Shown: positions 18,027 to 27,518, numbered from the stretch's first letter. The stretch: DNA of 64,000 bases from Alloalcanivorax dieselolei B5 (GCF_000300005.1 NC_018691.1:868001-932000), one strand, 5' to 3'. Notes: generated by a model from the sequence alone, not told the origin. Made by a program: numbers and translations.

Positions 18027-19394
18027 ATGAATCAGAGCGCTTTTTATATGCCGGCATTGGCTGCTGTCATCGGTGCCCTGTTGCCCGCCTCTGCTGTAGC
18101 GGTTTCTGTTTTTGATACCGATGAGATCGTGGACTTGTACCAGGCCGAAGCTCAGGTCCGGTTTCAGGGGTTCGATGTCACTTCTTTACCGGATGGCCGA
18201 TTTGCAGCGACTTGGGTGGAACATAATATTGACACCGGCCTGGATCAGGTCAAGCTGGCACGCTTCGACCAGGACGGAAATGTCATGGGCGACATTCTCA
18301 CGGTTTCAGAAAATACTGCTTCTTCGGATTCTGGACTGTCCGACCCCATTGTCGGTTCGAACGGAGATGGTGGCATGGTGGTGGTTTGGAATGCCGGTTC
18401 CAGTATGTCGTCTTCGCATTGTCGAGAACACGTCATGCTCAGTCGAGTGGGCACCGATGATAACGTGTCGGCCCCATGGCTGGCTTCAATGGGGTATGGA
18501 TATAGCTGCGACGCAGACTTGGCAGTGAATCAAGATGGTTGGTTTGTAGTGGGGATGTCTTACTACACTGATCCAGGTTACATAGTCCAAGTTTATGGCC
18601 CAGAGGGTTACGGACGTAGCCCTCCTTTCCTTCTCCGCTCTAGAGCTGATTTAAACATTCCGATCGCTGTAGCGTTGCAGGTAAATTCCGCACTTTTCAT
18701 CTGGCCGGACGTTGAGGGTGATAATGTGGTTCTTACGGTGAGCCGTTATGATTTTGATGGATCGGAGGGAGTGGAAAACGTTTCACAGTTAAGTGCTGGG
18801 GATCATGGCGGCATTGACTTATATCAAACCTTTCCGGTCCTGGCGACCGGCGTGGATGACGGATATGCCAGCGCTTGGTTTCAAAGTGCATCCGTTGACG
18901 CGCAAGAAGTATTCAGTCAGCGAACTCAATATATAAACGCCGATGGTACTGTGGATGTGGCGGTGACGATTGGGGAGGATCCACTCAACACCCTGTCGGG
19001 CAAGCTGGATATGACTGGTGATGGAGATGGGACATTTTTGATTGGCTGGACCATTTCTGAGGACGGAGAGCCTCGTTACCGAAAGATCACAGCTTTTGAC
19101 GAGGAAGGCGTAATAGGTGACCCTGCATTTATTGTGTCCGAAGGAGCCTCGGGGTCGCACGACGCGTCCGCCAACACCAGAGTGGCATTGAGCGGCGATC
19201 TCGCTGTGGTGGCCTGGTACGAACAGGAGGATGACAGTAGTCGGCCTATTCTGAAGGCTCGTATTGGTTCTCCTCCGAAGCGATCGAATGTTAGCCCGGG
19301 TAGTAGTGGCGGAGGTGGCTTCATCGATCCCGTTCTATTGTTCGGATCGGCTCTGTTGATGCTGCTACATCGGTTTGCACGCAAACGGGGATGA
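18027..19394 (+). CDS. Secreted protein of unknown function with GlyGly-CTERM-like sorting tail
   Basis: 455 residues. A signal peptide (ALLPASAVAV) is followed by beta-rich repeats of the form WDxDG or RFDQDGNVMG, for example KLARFDQDGNVMGDIL and SRYDFDGSEG, suggestive of a beta-propeller. The C-terminus is SSGGGGFIDP, a hydrophobic segment VLLFGSALLMLL and a basic cluster HRFARKRG. That tripartite tail matches the GlyGly-CTERM class processed by rhombosortase. The function is not known. The codon usage contains more A/T than its neighbours. The start follows CAAGGATACGCC. Confidence 0.7.
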   Translation: MNQSAFYMPALAAVIGALLPASAVAVSVFDTDEIVDLYQAEAQVRFQGFDVTSLPDGRFAATWVEHNIDTGLDQVKLARFDQDGNVMGDILTVSENTASSDSGLSDPIVGSNGDGGMVVVWNAGSSMSSSHCREHVMLSRVGTDDNVSAPWLASMGYGYSCDADLAVNQDGWFVVGMSYYTDPGYIVQVYGPEGYGRSPPFLLRSRADLNIPIAVALQVNSALFIWPDVEGDNVVLTVSRYDFDGSEGVENVSQLSAGDHGGIDLYQTFPVLATGVDDGYASAWFQSASVDAQEVFSQRTQYINADGTVDVAVTIGEDPLNTLSGKLDMTGDGDGTFLIGWTISEDGEPRYRKITAFDEEGVIGDPAFIVSEGASGSHDASANTRVALSGDLAVVAWYEQEDDSSRPILKARIGSPPKRSNVSPGSSGGGGFIDPVLLFGSALLMLLHRFARKRG

Positions 19395-19516
19395 TTCACC
19401 GGTTGCTTGGATTGAAAGTCTGCTCAGAAGAGGAAGTGTCGAATCAGGACAGGTGGCACCATGTGTCCTCACGGCGACTCCTCAGCAGCTGACGGGAAGT
19501 AACGGTGGAAGAAATA

Positions 19517-19972
19517 ATGGAACTCTCCGTATCTCAGGTCGATGCGCAGACGTTACCTTGGGCTTTGTTGCTGGAAGCCGATCCTTCAGAGCGGAATGTA
19601 TGTAAGTATCTGGAAGGCAGCCAGTGCTTCTCCGCGACAAAGGGCAGGGATATCGTCGGTGCTTGTGTTCTCAATACCATCGATGATGGTGTCCTGGAGC
19701 TATTCAATATCGCTGTATCCCCCGAAGTACAGGGACAGGGCGTAGGATCGGCCCTGCTGCGCTATGTGATCGACCAGTGCCGGTCCAAGGGCGTGCGCCG
19801 TATTGAGTTGGGTACCGGTGCTTTCGGCTATCAACTGGCGTTCTACCAACGCTTGGGTTTTCGGGTAGAGCGTGTGGTCCGCGATTTCTTCCTCGACCAT
19901 TATGATGAACCGGTGATGGAGGCGGGGATCCAGCATAAGGACATGCTAAGGTTGGGGCTGGATCTCGAATAA
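19517..19972 (+). CDS. GNAT family N-acetyltransferase
   Basis: 151 residues with the acetyl-CoA binding motif A: LFNIAVSPEVQGQGVGSALL, followed by RIELGTGAFGYQLAFYQRLGF, the usual motif B. The substrate cannot be read from the sequence. The ATG at 19517 has GGAAGAA upstream; an in-frame GTG at 19505 is the alternative. It begins a run of five same-strand genes with gaps of at most 36 nt up to 24900. Confidence 0.85.
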   Translation: MELSVSQVDAQTLPWALLLEADPSERNVCKYLEGSQCFSATKGRDIVGACVLNTIDDGVLELFNIAVSPEVQGQGVGSALLRYVIDQCRSKGVRRIELGTGAFGYQLAFYQRLGFRVERVVRDFFLDHYDEPVMEAGIQHKDMLRLGLDLE

Positions 19973-19994
19973 TCTTTCAGCACAGGATGTGGCC

Positions 19995-20969
19995 ATGGGT
20001 CTGGGTGCTATTTCTCTTCGGTTTGATGGTCGTTGGTGGCCACGCCTTCAAAGACCTCCGTTGCTTGCAATGATGATGGTCTGCTACTTGGGAGTGGGTG
20101 TCGTCCACGCCAAATCTGGAGAGGAGGTGCTGGATAGCGAGCAGATCGCCTATTTCGTCGATTACGACATTCCATTTCCCTTCGAGCTGCGGGTCAATGA
20201 TGTGATCGCGGCAGGCGGCACCCAGGCGGGGCCGGGTCCGGAGACTCTCAACGACTATATTCTTGAGAGTGGAGAGCAATCCGTCACACTCAGGGTGTGG
20301 GCGCCGGATGACTACAACGGCGGCCAGCTGCGGCCCCGGGATATTCTCGCTCTTACCGAAGCGGGGGATCGGCCGCCCACGCTTTACATGGTGGACAAAC
20401 GGACCGACGAATTCAAAAAGCTGCGGACCCTGGCCTTCGCTCCCATCGACCATGATCTTCCCTTTGTCGAGCAAACCTGGCATTTCAACGCCGAGGTGCC
20501 CTACATACTTGAAGGATGGCGCTCATCGGAGGATCTGAGTCTCTGGGATCGGGAAGAGCTGGAACAGGCAACGGTAGCCAGATTCAGTGAACTTCGGAAC
20601 CTTCTTAATAGCGGCGATGGCAAGGGGTTCGTTGATGAGCTGGCGGCGAGCAACGAGGAGCTCTTCGTCTCCAGCTATTTTCCCAGGAAAAAGCGTCGAG
20701 AATTTGTGGCCAATCTGGAGGAGGTCTACGGCTCATTGAAGGGGCTGGTCCCGCCGATCGAGAATTACCGGCTTCGTATCATGGGGCGTGGCAGGGCCGT
20801 CACCCTGGAGGCGACCGGAAAGTACCAGGGGCATGGCGTGCTGACCACGGAAGACACCAAGGAGGGCACGGTTTATCTGATCTCGGTGGTACTGCATAAA
20901 CCCAAGGACTCAAAAGAGCTGGAAGTGGCGAGGATAACCGGATGGATAACCGGCATGGAGATAGAGTAG
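19995..20969 (+). CDS. Secreted protein of unknown function (cassette gene 2)
   Basis: 324 residues with an N-terminal hydrophobic segment (LLAMMMVCYLGVGVVHA) that looks like a signal peptide with a rather long, basic n-region. No family is recognised. The C-terminal third (RLRIMGRGRAVTLEATGKYQ, TVYLISVVLHKP) looks beta-rich. The start at 19995 (ATG) is preceded two codons earlier by an in-frame GTG. It follows the GNAT gene by 22 nt and overlaps the next gene by 28 nt, indicating co-translation. Confidence 0.65.
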   Translation: MGLGAISLRFDGRWWPRLQRPPLLAMMMVCYLGVGVVHAKSGEEVLDSEQIAYFVDYDIPFPFELRVNDVIAAGGTQAGPGPETLNDYILESGEQSVTLRVWAPDDYNGGQLRPRDILALTEAGDRPPTLYMVDKRTDEFKKLRTLAFAPIDHDLPFVEQTWHFNAEVPYILEGWRSSEDLSLWDREELEQATVARFSELRNLLNSGDGKGFVDELAASNEELFVSSYFPRKKRREFVANLEEVYGSLKGLVPPIENYRLRIMGRGRAVTLEATGKYQGHGVLTTEDTKEGTVYLISVVLHKPKDSKELEVARITGWITGMEIE

Positions 20970-22039
20970 TGATCAGGGGCTTTTGGTATGCCGTGTTGGT
21001 CGTTTTTTCGAGCACGGCGCCAACGGCCTGGGCTCAGGTCGCCGTCGACGAATTGTCGGCGGAACACGCGACCTTGGGTGATTACGCCATATTTCGGTTT
21101 CCTTTGGTGCGAGGAGACACGGGAGCGGCACGACGTATTAATACCTGGCTTCAGGTGAGCTTGCTGGAGCGCTTCCCTGGCGGCCCCGGTGAGACACCCT
21201 TCGATGCGGTCTGGCCGAAGGAAGGACAATGGACGGGGGTGACATCTCTCGACTACCAGGTGGTGACCAACACCAAGGGGGTCCTCTCCATTGTTTTCAA
21301 TGGGGAATACACGGGCGCCTATCCTTCGACCTTTTCCCAGAGTTATCAATTTGAAACGCAGACCGGTCAGCCGTTGTTCCTGGCAACGCTGTTCACCGAA
21401 GACGGTGCGAGGAAACTGCGGGACCGGGTCGATGCGATGCAGATTCATGATATCGACGCCTTTTTGCAGGCTGCCCAGCCGAACGGTCTGGATCAGCAGG
21501 AGGCGGAGATCCAGGCTGACCTTTACCGGGAGTGCCGTGAGAACGTTCGGGCCGGTTTGTACGATGAGAGGGAGTGGCAGTTGCGAGCCGATGCCTTGGT
21601 GATGATCCGGGGCTGCGGCTTTCCCCATGCGGTTCGGGCATTGAATGACCTGGGCGATGAGGAAAGTCGGTTCGACTACGACACACTGGCGCCCTGGCTG
21701 AGTGAATTCGGTCGCTGCCTGTTGCTGGAGCGTCGGAGCGACTGTCCGTTGCGGCGGTCAGGCTTCCGTGATGGCGTCTTTCTGGGTTCGATCGACGGGC
21801 GATATCCTGTCACCCTGGTGTTGGGAGCCTGGTCCGGCCCGGCCTGGTACGCCTACGATAAATACAAGGTACCGATACGATTGCACCAGGAAGCGAGCCG
21901 GGACGGGGCCGTGGTTCTGACCCGCCGTGCTGATGGCGAAACCACCGAGACCTTTACTTTTCAGTGGACCGATGATGGGGATTTGGTCGGGCGCTGGCAG
22001 CGACCGGGTCGGCCGCCACTGCCGGTTCATTTGCATTGA
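20942..22039 (+). CDS. Secreted RsiV/DUF3298-like protein (cassette gene 3)
   Basis: 365 residues. The signal peptide (FWYAVLVVFSSTAPTAWA) is best formed if translation begins at the in-frame GTG at 20969, which has GGAG about 10 nt upstream; the ATG at 20942 overlaps the previous gene. Residues 75-160 (SLDYQVVTNTKGVLSIVFNG, QSYQFETQTGQPLFLATLF) follow the pattern of the DUF3298 domain of RsiV and PdaC, a periplasmic carbohydrate/lysozyme-binding or deacetylase-associated fold. The rest is not recognised. Function unknown. Confidence 0.6.
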   Translation: MDNRHGDRVVIRGFWYAVLVVFSSTAPTAWAQVAVDELSAEHATLGDYAIFRFPLVRGDTGAARRINTWLQVSLLERFPGGPGETPFDAVWPKEGQWTGVTSLDYQVVTNTKGVLSIVFNGEYTGAYPSTFSQSYQFETQTGQPLFLATLFTEDGARKLRDRVDAMQIHDIDAFLQAAQPNGLDQQEAEIQADLYRECRENVRAGLYDEREWQLRADALVMIRGCGFPHAVRALNDLGDEESRFDYDTLAPWLSEFGRCLLLERRSDCPLRRSGFRDGVFLGSIDGRYPVTLVLGAWSGPAWYAYDKYKVPIRLHQEASRDGAVVLTRRADGETTETFTFQWTDDGDLVGRWQRPGRPPLPVHLH

Positions 22040-22051
22040 TCGGGACGGGCC

Positions 22052-24007
22052 ATGCTTGATCAAAACATCGGAAACCTGGCTGTGGCCCTGGTGGTGGTCT
22101 TGTTGGCATCGCTTGCCCAAGGGGAGGAAGCCATGGAAGCGTTTCCAGAATCCGAGGGGAGCGACTGGCGGGTAGTTGAAGACGGCGTGCACCGTCATAC
22201 GCCCGATGCCTTGCGTATCCCCGTGGTGGTGCTGGGGGAGCAACATGCGATGGGGGCGGAACGTGCTTATCTTCTGGTAAGGGCTTCTTATGAGCAGGTG
22301 TGGCCAGTGGTATCCGAGGCGCTGGTGGGTAAAGTTACCTTGGTGGAGACACCCTTACCCTTGTTCACGCTGGATGAGCCTTGGCGGCGAGTGATGTTAT
22401 CCCGGCATCCGCAGTGGCGGGACACGCTGGCGCGCGGTGGCGATGAACCGGATCTGGACGCGGCGGTGCGTGACGGAGCTTTGATGCCGGAAGAGCGGGA
22501 CTGGCGCAGAAGCCAGGCCCTGGCCCGGTTGGATGTTTCGCCAAAGAGGCTGCTTACCCTGCCCTGGATGAAGTCCTTGTATTCCCGAGCGGAATCTTCC
22601 CGTGAATGGGCGCAAGGGTGGCGCAAGCAATATCACGTGAAGCAAACGGTGACGGTATTTGATGCCGAGCCGCTGCTGGGTTCCCCGGCGACGATGATCG
22701 ATATCCACCGTCGTCAATCCTTTCCCAATCCGGCGCACCGAAAGCTCCTGGTGGCGGATGGTGTGCCCACCACGCTCTCTCAGTCGCTGGTGCCCGCAGA
22801 GCTGTTTCAGGCGGTAATGAGCGCACTGGAAGAACATCTTTCTGATAGCGACTGGCAAATCAGTGAGGATCCGGCGCGTTGGCAAGCGCCGGTGGAGGCT
22901 CCACCAGAGCCTCCCGCGCCACGACTTCAACAGGCCGGGAAAGCCGACAGTGAGGTGATCCCCGAAATCTACACTCTGACCAGTGACGATCCTCTGGACC
23001 CTAGAACGTTGCAGGTGATGTCCGATGGCAGTCTGGTCATCGGCGTGGAGCGGCCGGCTCAGGTCGATGGTAAGCGCAGGTGGATTGCCGAGGTTTGGCG
23101 ACTGGAACCGGAAGAGGCTTCGCTATCGGTCTTGTGGCAGGGGCTGGACGGGGCGGACCCGATACTGCTGGACGAGAGCGCCGATACGTTGTGGTTCTGG
23201 GGGCGCCCGCTGAACGGGGGCGACGGGACATTATTCCGCTATCGCGGAAATGAGAAAGCGCCGCAGGCGGTGACTTTGGCAACGCCGTCAAGTCTGCCCG
23301 GCCCGGGCAACGTTCCACGCTGGCAACTGGATGCTCAGGGGCGTCCTCGCTTGTACAGCTATCGGGTGGACCGGATTTATCGGTATCAGCGTGAAGAAGG
23401 CGGGCGCTGGCATTACAACGCTGTCGAAGTGCCGCGAGCGGCTTTATTTTCGCAGCCGCTGCGACCGGTGCGTTGGGTTGGCGATGCCTTGTGGGTAGAG
23501 GATCTCTACGGGGTGACGGAGCTGAACCCCGCCAATGGCCGGGTACGAAAAGTGATTCAGGCGCCGCAGCGCTATGGCGTTTTCCCGATTGAAGGGGCGC
23601 CACCAAATCCGGATTTGCGTCATCATCTCTCATCCTGGACGGCGGTCGGGTCTTCCCAGGGCCGATGGGTGACCAGTGGTTTCCAGTTGCGTCCAGGGCT
23701 GGAGAGTGAGCGAGTGGCGGGCATGCATGTCTTCGACACGGAAAAAGGGGAGTATCTGTATTCCGCGGTGCTCGATGGACGGGATCAGATCAGGGCTGCC
23801 GCGGCGTCGCCGGAAGGGCGTTGGCTGGCCACGGCGGTGGCCGACCAGGTGCAGCTTCGGGAAGCGCGTACAGGACGCACACCGGTGGCGCTCAAAGTGC
23901 CGTCCGGCGTATCCGTGCTGGCGCTGGCATTTTCCCCGGACGGCCGTGATCTCTATGCGCTGACATTGTCCACCGTATTGCACTGGCATTTACCCCGGCA
24001 GCGGTGA
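22052..24007 (+). CDS. Large secreted protein of unknown function, C-terminal beta-propeller-like (cassette gene 4)
   Basis: 651 residues. The N-terminus (LAVALVVVLLASLAQG) looks like a signal peptide. The N-terminal half is not recognised. After a Pro-rich linker near residue 290 (APVEAPPEPPAPR), repeated beta-strand blocks follow, ending in AAAASPEGRWLATAVADQVQ and LALAFSPDGRDLYALTLSTV, the SPDG signature of WD40/PQQ-like propellers. It starts 12 nt after the preceding gene and is followed by the signal-peptidase-like gene. Confidence 0.6.
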   Translation: MLDQNIGNLAVALVVVLLASLAQGEEAMEAFPESEGSDWRVVEDGVHRHTPDALRIPVVVLGEQHAMGAERAYLLVRASYEQVWPVVSEALVGKVTLVETPLPLFTLDEPWRRVMLSRHPQWRDTLARGGDEPDLDAAVRDGALMPEERDWRRSQALARLDVSPKRLLTLPWMKSLYSRAESSREWAQGWRKQYHVKQTVTVFDAEPLLGSPATMIDIHRRQSFPNPAHRKLLVADGVPTTLSQSLVPAELFQAVMSALEEHLSDSDWQISEDPARWQAPVEAPPEPPAPRLQQAGKADSEVIPEIYTLTSDDPLDPRTLQVMSDGSLVIGVERPAQVDGKRRWIAEVWRLEPEEASLSVLWQGLDGADPILLDESADTLWFWGRPLNGGDGTLFRYRGNEKAPQAVTLATPSSLPGPGNVPRWQLDAQGRPRLYSYRVDRIYRYQREEGGRWHYNAVEVPRAALFSQPLRPVRWVGDALWVEDLYGVTELNPANGRVRKVIQAPQRYGVFPIEGAPPNPDLRHHLSSWTAVGSSQGRWVTSGFQLRPGLESERVAGMHVFDTEKGEYLYSAVLDGRDQIRAAAASPEGRWLATAVADQVQLREARTGRTPVALKVPSGVSVLALAFSPDGRDLYALTLSTVLHWHLPRQR

Positions 24008-24075
24008 TTGCTGGTCGGCCCTCCCTCAATGGCAGGCTGCCGTATTTTCAGGGCACTTTTGATAAAGGAAGAATC

Positions 24076-24900
24076 ATGCCGAACCGCTGGTTTGCCGCCG
24101 TGATTGGCGTATTGGTGCCGCCGTTGGCGTTTGTTTATCTGTCGCGCTGGCGGTGGGTACTGGTGTATTCGCTGGCGATGCTGGCGGCCGGTTGGGCGGA
24201 TCTGACGCTGGCGGGCCAAGGGGCCCCTTCCGGTATTGGCCTGTTGGTGTCCGTCGCCGCCGCGGTGCAGGCGTTTATTCTTGCCGGGCGCGTTTGTTTC
24301 GATGGCCGGCGACGCTGGTTCAACACCTGGTGGGGCACGCTCAGTTTGCCGCTGGCCTTCGTTCTGGTTGTCTTCGCCACGCGAGCGTTTCTGTTTGACT
24401 TGTTCCGGATCCCGTCTTCCTCCATGGCGCCGACGTTGCAGCCGGGTGGCTACGCCGTGATGCAGCGTTGGGGCTATGGGGTTTACGGCGCCTTTGGCTT
24501 GACTCTGTACGAGAGCGATGTGGAACGACGTACGCCGCCACACCGTGGAGAGTTGTTCGTGTTCCGGCCTCCGGAGATGGCGGGGCAGCTGTTCGTGATG
24601 CGGGTAATTGGTTTGCCGGGGGACCATATCCAGTATGAGAACAAACAACTGGTCCTTAATGGCGAGCCGCTGCCCACCGTATTCGGGAACGATGGCGAAC
24701 AAGCCACGGAAACGCTCAACGAACAGCGCTATTCAGTGCAGTATTCAATGACGGCTGGGCCGGGGCGCCGATTCGATCACGTTGTTCCGGATGGGCACTT
24801 CTTCGTTATGGGCGATAACCGCGACAATAGCCGCGATAGCCGCTACCTGGGCATGATTCCCGCGAAGGATATGATCGGCAAGATCGTTCTGAACTGGTAG
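24076..24900 (+). CDS. Signal peptidase I-like membrane protein lacking the catalytic lysine
   Basis: 274 residues. Four hydrophobic segments precede the S26 catalytic region. Box B is normal (IPSSSMAPTLQPG, with the nucleophile Ser). Box E is normal (FFVMGDNRDNSRDSRYLGMIP). Box D reads LFVMRVIGLPGD, where active enzymes have YIKRVVGLPGD, so the general-base Lys is Met; the codon is ATG within 24601-24606. It may be inactive, use another base or have a regulatory role. The start at 24076 follows AAAGGAAGAATC. It ends the five-gene cassette and is separated from livF by the livF terminator. A housekeeping LepB presumably exists elsewhere. Confidence 0.85.
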   Translation: MPNRWFAAVIGVLVPPLAFVYLSRWRWVLVYSLAMLAAGWADLTLAGQGAPSGIGLLVSVAAAVQAFILAGRVCFDGRRRWFNTWWGTLSLPLAFVLVVFATRAFLFDLFRIPSSSMAPTLQPGGYAVMQRWGYGVYGAFGLTLYESDVERRTPPHRGELFVFRPPEMAGQLFVMRVIGLPGDHIQYENKQLVLNGEPLPTVFGNDGEQATETLNEQRYSVQYSMTAGPGRRFDHVVPDGHFFVMGDNRDNSRDSRYLGMIPAKDMIGKIVLNW

Positions 24901-24912
24901 TGGGGAGCGAGC

Positions 24913-24946
24913 AAAAAAAGAAGCGCCGTGCCTGCCAGCACGGCGC
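24913..24946 (-). terminator. Rho-independent terminator of the liv operon
   Basis: Nine-bp stem GCGCCGTGC (24923-24931) / GCACGGCGC (24938-24946). On the minus strand it is followed by a T-rich run (complement of 24913-24922), so it ends transcripts from livF. Confidence 0.75.
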
Positions 24947-24976
24947 CTGCTCGAAAAAACTATCCGCCCCGAAAAC

Positions 24977-25723
24977 CTACCCGCCCAAATAGGCGGCCTT
25001 GACGCTGTCGTTGTCCAGCAGTGCGGAGCCTTTTCCGCTGGCGACGATACGCCCGGTTTCCAGGACATAGCCGCGGTCGGCCACCGCCAGCGCCTCGGCG
25101 GCGTTCTGCTCGACCACGAACTGGGTAATGCCTTCCGCTTTCAATTCACACACGATGTCGAAGATCTGCTCGATGATCAGCGGTGCCAGACCCATGCTGG
25201 GTTCGTCCAGCAGTAACAGCCGCGGCCGCCCCATCAGAGCCCGTCCCATGGCCAGCATTTGCTGTTGGCCCCCGGACAGCGTGCCGGCGGTTTGGCGCCG
25301 CTTGTCCTTGAGGATGGGAAAGCGTTGATATTGCTTTTCCAGATCCTCGGCGATGGCGGCTTTGTCGTTGCGGGTATAAGCGCCGAGCATAAGATTGTCC
25401 TCCACCGACAACCCGGCGAAGACCTGGCGGCCTTCCGGTACTTGCACGATACCGCGACGAACGCGATCGGCGGTGTCACTGCGCGACAGGTTCCGGCCAT
25501 CGAAGTGGATCTCGCCGTTGGCGGGTTGCAGGCCGGAGATCACTCGCAGCAAGGTGCTCTTGCCGGCACCGTTGGCACCCACCAATGCCACGGTTTCTCC
25601 CGGGGCTATGGTCAATGCCAGCTCATGAAGCACTTCGATCCGGCCGTAGGCACTGGTTATTTTCTCGAGTGACAGCAAAGGTGTCGGTTCGGGACGGGGA
25701 GTGAAGGGCGCGGCGCTGGTCAT
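24977..25723 (-). CDS. livF: Branched-chain/aromatic acid ABC transporter ATPase LivF
   Basis: 248 residues of a LivF-type ATPase. Walker A GANGAGKSTLL, Q-loop region VPEGRQVF, signature LSGGQQQMLAMGRALM and Walker B LLLLDEPSMG are all intact. Its partner LivG overlaps by 4 nt. The family transports branched-chain amino acids, amides, urea or aromatic acids. Because the operon lies next to paaX and its promoter carries the motif found at paaA, import of phenylacetate or a related aromatic acid is the favoured inference. Confidence 0.9.
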   Translation of the reverse strand: MTSAAPFTPRPEPTPLLSLEKITSAYGRIEVLHELALTIAPGETVALVGANGAGKSTLLRVISGLQPANGEIHFDGRNLSRSDTADRVRRGIVQVPEGRQVFAGLSVEDNLMLGAYTRNDKAAIAEDLEKQYQRFPILKDKRRQTAGTLSGGQQQMLAMGRALMGRPRLLLLDEPSMGLAPLIIEQIFDIVCELKAEGITQFVVEQNAAEALAVADRGYVLETGRIVASGKGSALLDNDSVKAAYLGG

Positions 25724-26514
25724 GCCGGCACCTCCTGCGTCTCACGCTGGCGTGTGCCGCCACCGAGATACGCGGCGATCACTTCGGGGTGCTCGCGGAT
25801 CTCCTCTGGAGTGCCTTCCGCCAGTTTACGGCCATAGCTGAGTACCAGAAGATGGTCGGATACCTTCATTACCAGTTTCATGTCGTGCTCCACCAGCACC
25901 ACGGTGATGCCTTTCCCGGCGATCTTCTGAATCACCGATTTCAAGGCGTCGGTTTCGGTGGCGTTGAGACCGGCGGCGGGTTCGTCCAGCAACAGAATGT
26001 CCGGTTCCGCCGCCAGGGCGCGGGCGATCTCCAGGCGTTTGAGCGCGCCGTAGGGCATGGCGGAGGCGGCGTGATCCTGGTAATCACCGCAACCCACGAA
26101 GGTCATCAGCTCCCGGCAGTGTTCGCGACAGTCCCGGTCCGCCTTTCTCAGCCCTGGCAGTTTGAGCATGGCGGCCAGGGCGCCGCTACCGAGATGGCGA
26201 TGGCGGCCGAGCATGACGTTTTCCAGGGCGCTCATATTCATGCAGATTTGCAGATTCTGGAACGTCCGCGCCATGCCCATTTCGCAGAGCTTGTGGGGTT
26301 CCCGGCCAGTGATGTCGCGGCCACCCAGGGTAACCGTGCCGGCGCTGGGCTGGTACAGGCCGGTCACCAGATTGAACAGGGTGGTTTTGCCGGCGCCGTT
26401 GGGACCGATGATCGAATGCACATGGCCACGCTTCACATCGAAGGACAGATCCTCGATGGCGTGCACGCCGCCGAATTCCTTGCTCAGGTTGGTGACGGAA
26501 AGCAGAGCGCTCAT
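25720..26514 (-). CDS. livG: Branched-chain/aromatic acid ABC transporter ATPase LivG
   Basis: 264 residues. Walker A GPNGAGKTTLFNLVTG, Walker B ILLLDEPAAGLN, and the LivG-specific C-terminal region with EHDMKLVMKVSDHLLVLSYGRKLAEGTPEEIREHPEVIAAYLGG. The signature motif is slightly divergent (YGALKRLEIARAL). It overlaps livF downstream and livM upstream by 4 nt each, indicating a single translationally coupled operon. Confidence 0.9.
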   Translation of the reverse strand: MSALLSVTNLSKEFGGVHAIEDLSFDVKRGHVHSIIGPNGAGKTTLFNLVTGLYQPSAGTVTLGGRDITGREPHKLCEMGMARTFQNLQICMNMSALENVMLGRHRHLGSGALAAMLKLPGLRKADRDCREHCRELMTFVGCGDYQDHAASAMPYGALKRLEIARALAAEPDILLLDEPAAGLNATETDALKSVIQKIAGKGITVVLVEHDMKLVMKVSDHLLVLSYGRKLAEGTPEEIREHPEVIAAYLGGGTRQRETQEVPA

Positions 26515-27518
26515 TGGGCACCTCGCTGCAATCGCTGGAGCACGCTGGGCAGCAGTCCCCGGGGCAGAAAAATCATCACTGCCATCAGAATGGCGCCGAA
26601 CACCACCATCTCCAGCTCCTGGAAGTCGGTGAGAAACTGGGGAATGAGCACCAGGATCGCGGCACCAATGATGACACCGAAAGTGGAAGCCATGCCGCCA
26701 AGTACGACGATGGTGATCAGTTCAATGGAGTGTTCGAAAGAGGCCACGGTAGGGGTGATGAAACCACTGTAATGGCCATACAGGCTGCCTGCGATGCTGG
26801 CGTAGACGGCGGAAATAACGAACACCCGCAACTTGTATTTGGCGGTGTCCACGCCGGCCACCTGGGCGGCGATTTCCGAACCGTGCAGCGCGCGCAGTGC
26901 CCGGCCCAGTGGTGAGTCGATGATATTCAGTGCCAGCAGTACCGCCACCACCAAGACCGCCGCGGCGAGCAGATACCACAATTCCACGCCGGTGAACGTC
27001 AGTCCGGCGAACTGGTACTCGCCGAACACGCTCAGTTCGTGACCGAAAAGGGACAGCGGAGGTAGACCGATGCCGTCCGGGCCACCGGTGAGCTGCTCTT
27101 CGTTGTTGAGTACGATGGCGGCGATCACGCCCAGGCCCAGGGTGGCCATGGAAAGATAGTGACCTTTCAGGTGCAGGATCGGCCGCCCGACCAGCCAGGC
27201 CAGTACGCCGACGCCGGCGGCGGCACTGAGCAGGGCCAGCATCGGGCTAAGAGTGTACTGGCCGGTGAGAATGGCGCTGGCGTAGGCGCCGGCGCCGTAA
27301 AACGCGGCATGGCCGAGACTGACCTGGCCGGCGTAACCCACCAGCAGATTCAATCCCACCGCCACGGTGGCGGTGAGGCAGATCTTGGTCAGCAGGTCAT
27401 AGTGGAAATCGTTACTGACCGCCAATGGCATCAGTGCCAGGATCAGCGTCAGCAGTAGCAGGCCCCCGTATGGGGACATCAGAATGGTTTTTTTCATCGT
27501 GCTCGCGCCCTTCATCAC
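26511..27518 (-). CDS. livM: Branched-chain/aromatic acid ABC transporter permease LivM
   Basis: 335 residues with about nine to ten membrane segments. The family's permease signature is present (TLGLGVIAAIVLNNEEQLTGGPDGIG and ALRGSEIAAQVAGVD-type loop, here ALRALHGSEIAAQ). The start at 27518 overlaps the livH stop by 4 nt; a second in-frame ATG is seven codons in. It forms the transport channel with LivH. Confidence 0.9.
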   Translation of the reverse strand: MMKGASTMKKTILMSPYGGLLLLTLILALMPLAVSNDFHYDLLTKICLTATVAVGLNLLVGYAGQVSLGHAAFYGAGAYASAILTGQYTLSPMLALLSAAAGVGVLAWLVGRPILHLKGHYLSMATLGLGVIAAIVLNNEEQLTGGPDGIGLPPLSLFGHELSVFGEYQFAGLTFTGVELWYLLAAAVLVVAVLLALNIIDSPLGRALRALHGSEIAAQVAGVDTAKYKLRVFVISAVYASIAGSLYGHYSGFITPTVASFEHSIELITIVVLGGMASTFGVIIGAAILVLIPQFLTDFQELEMVVFGAILMAVMIFLPRGLLPSVLQRLQRGAQ

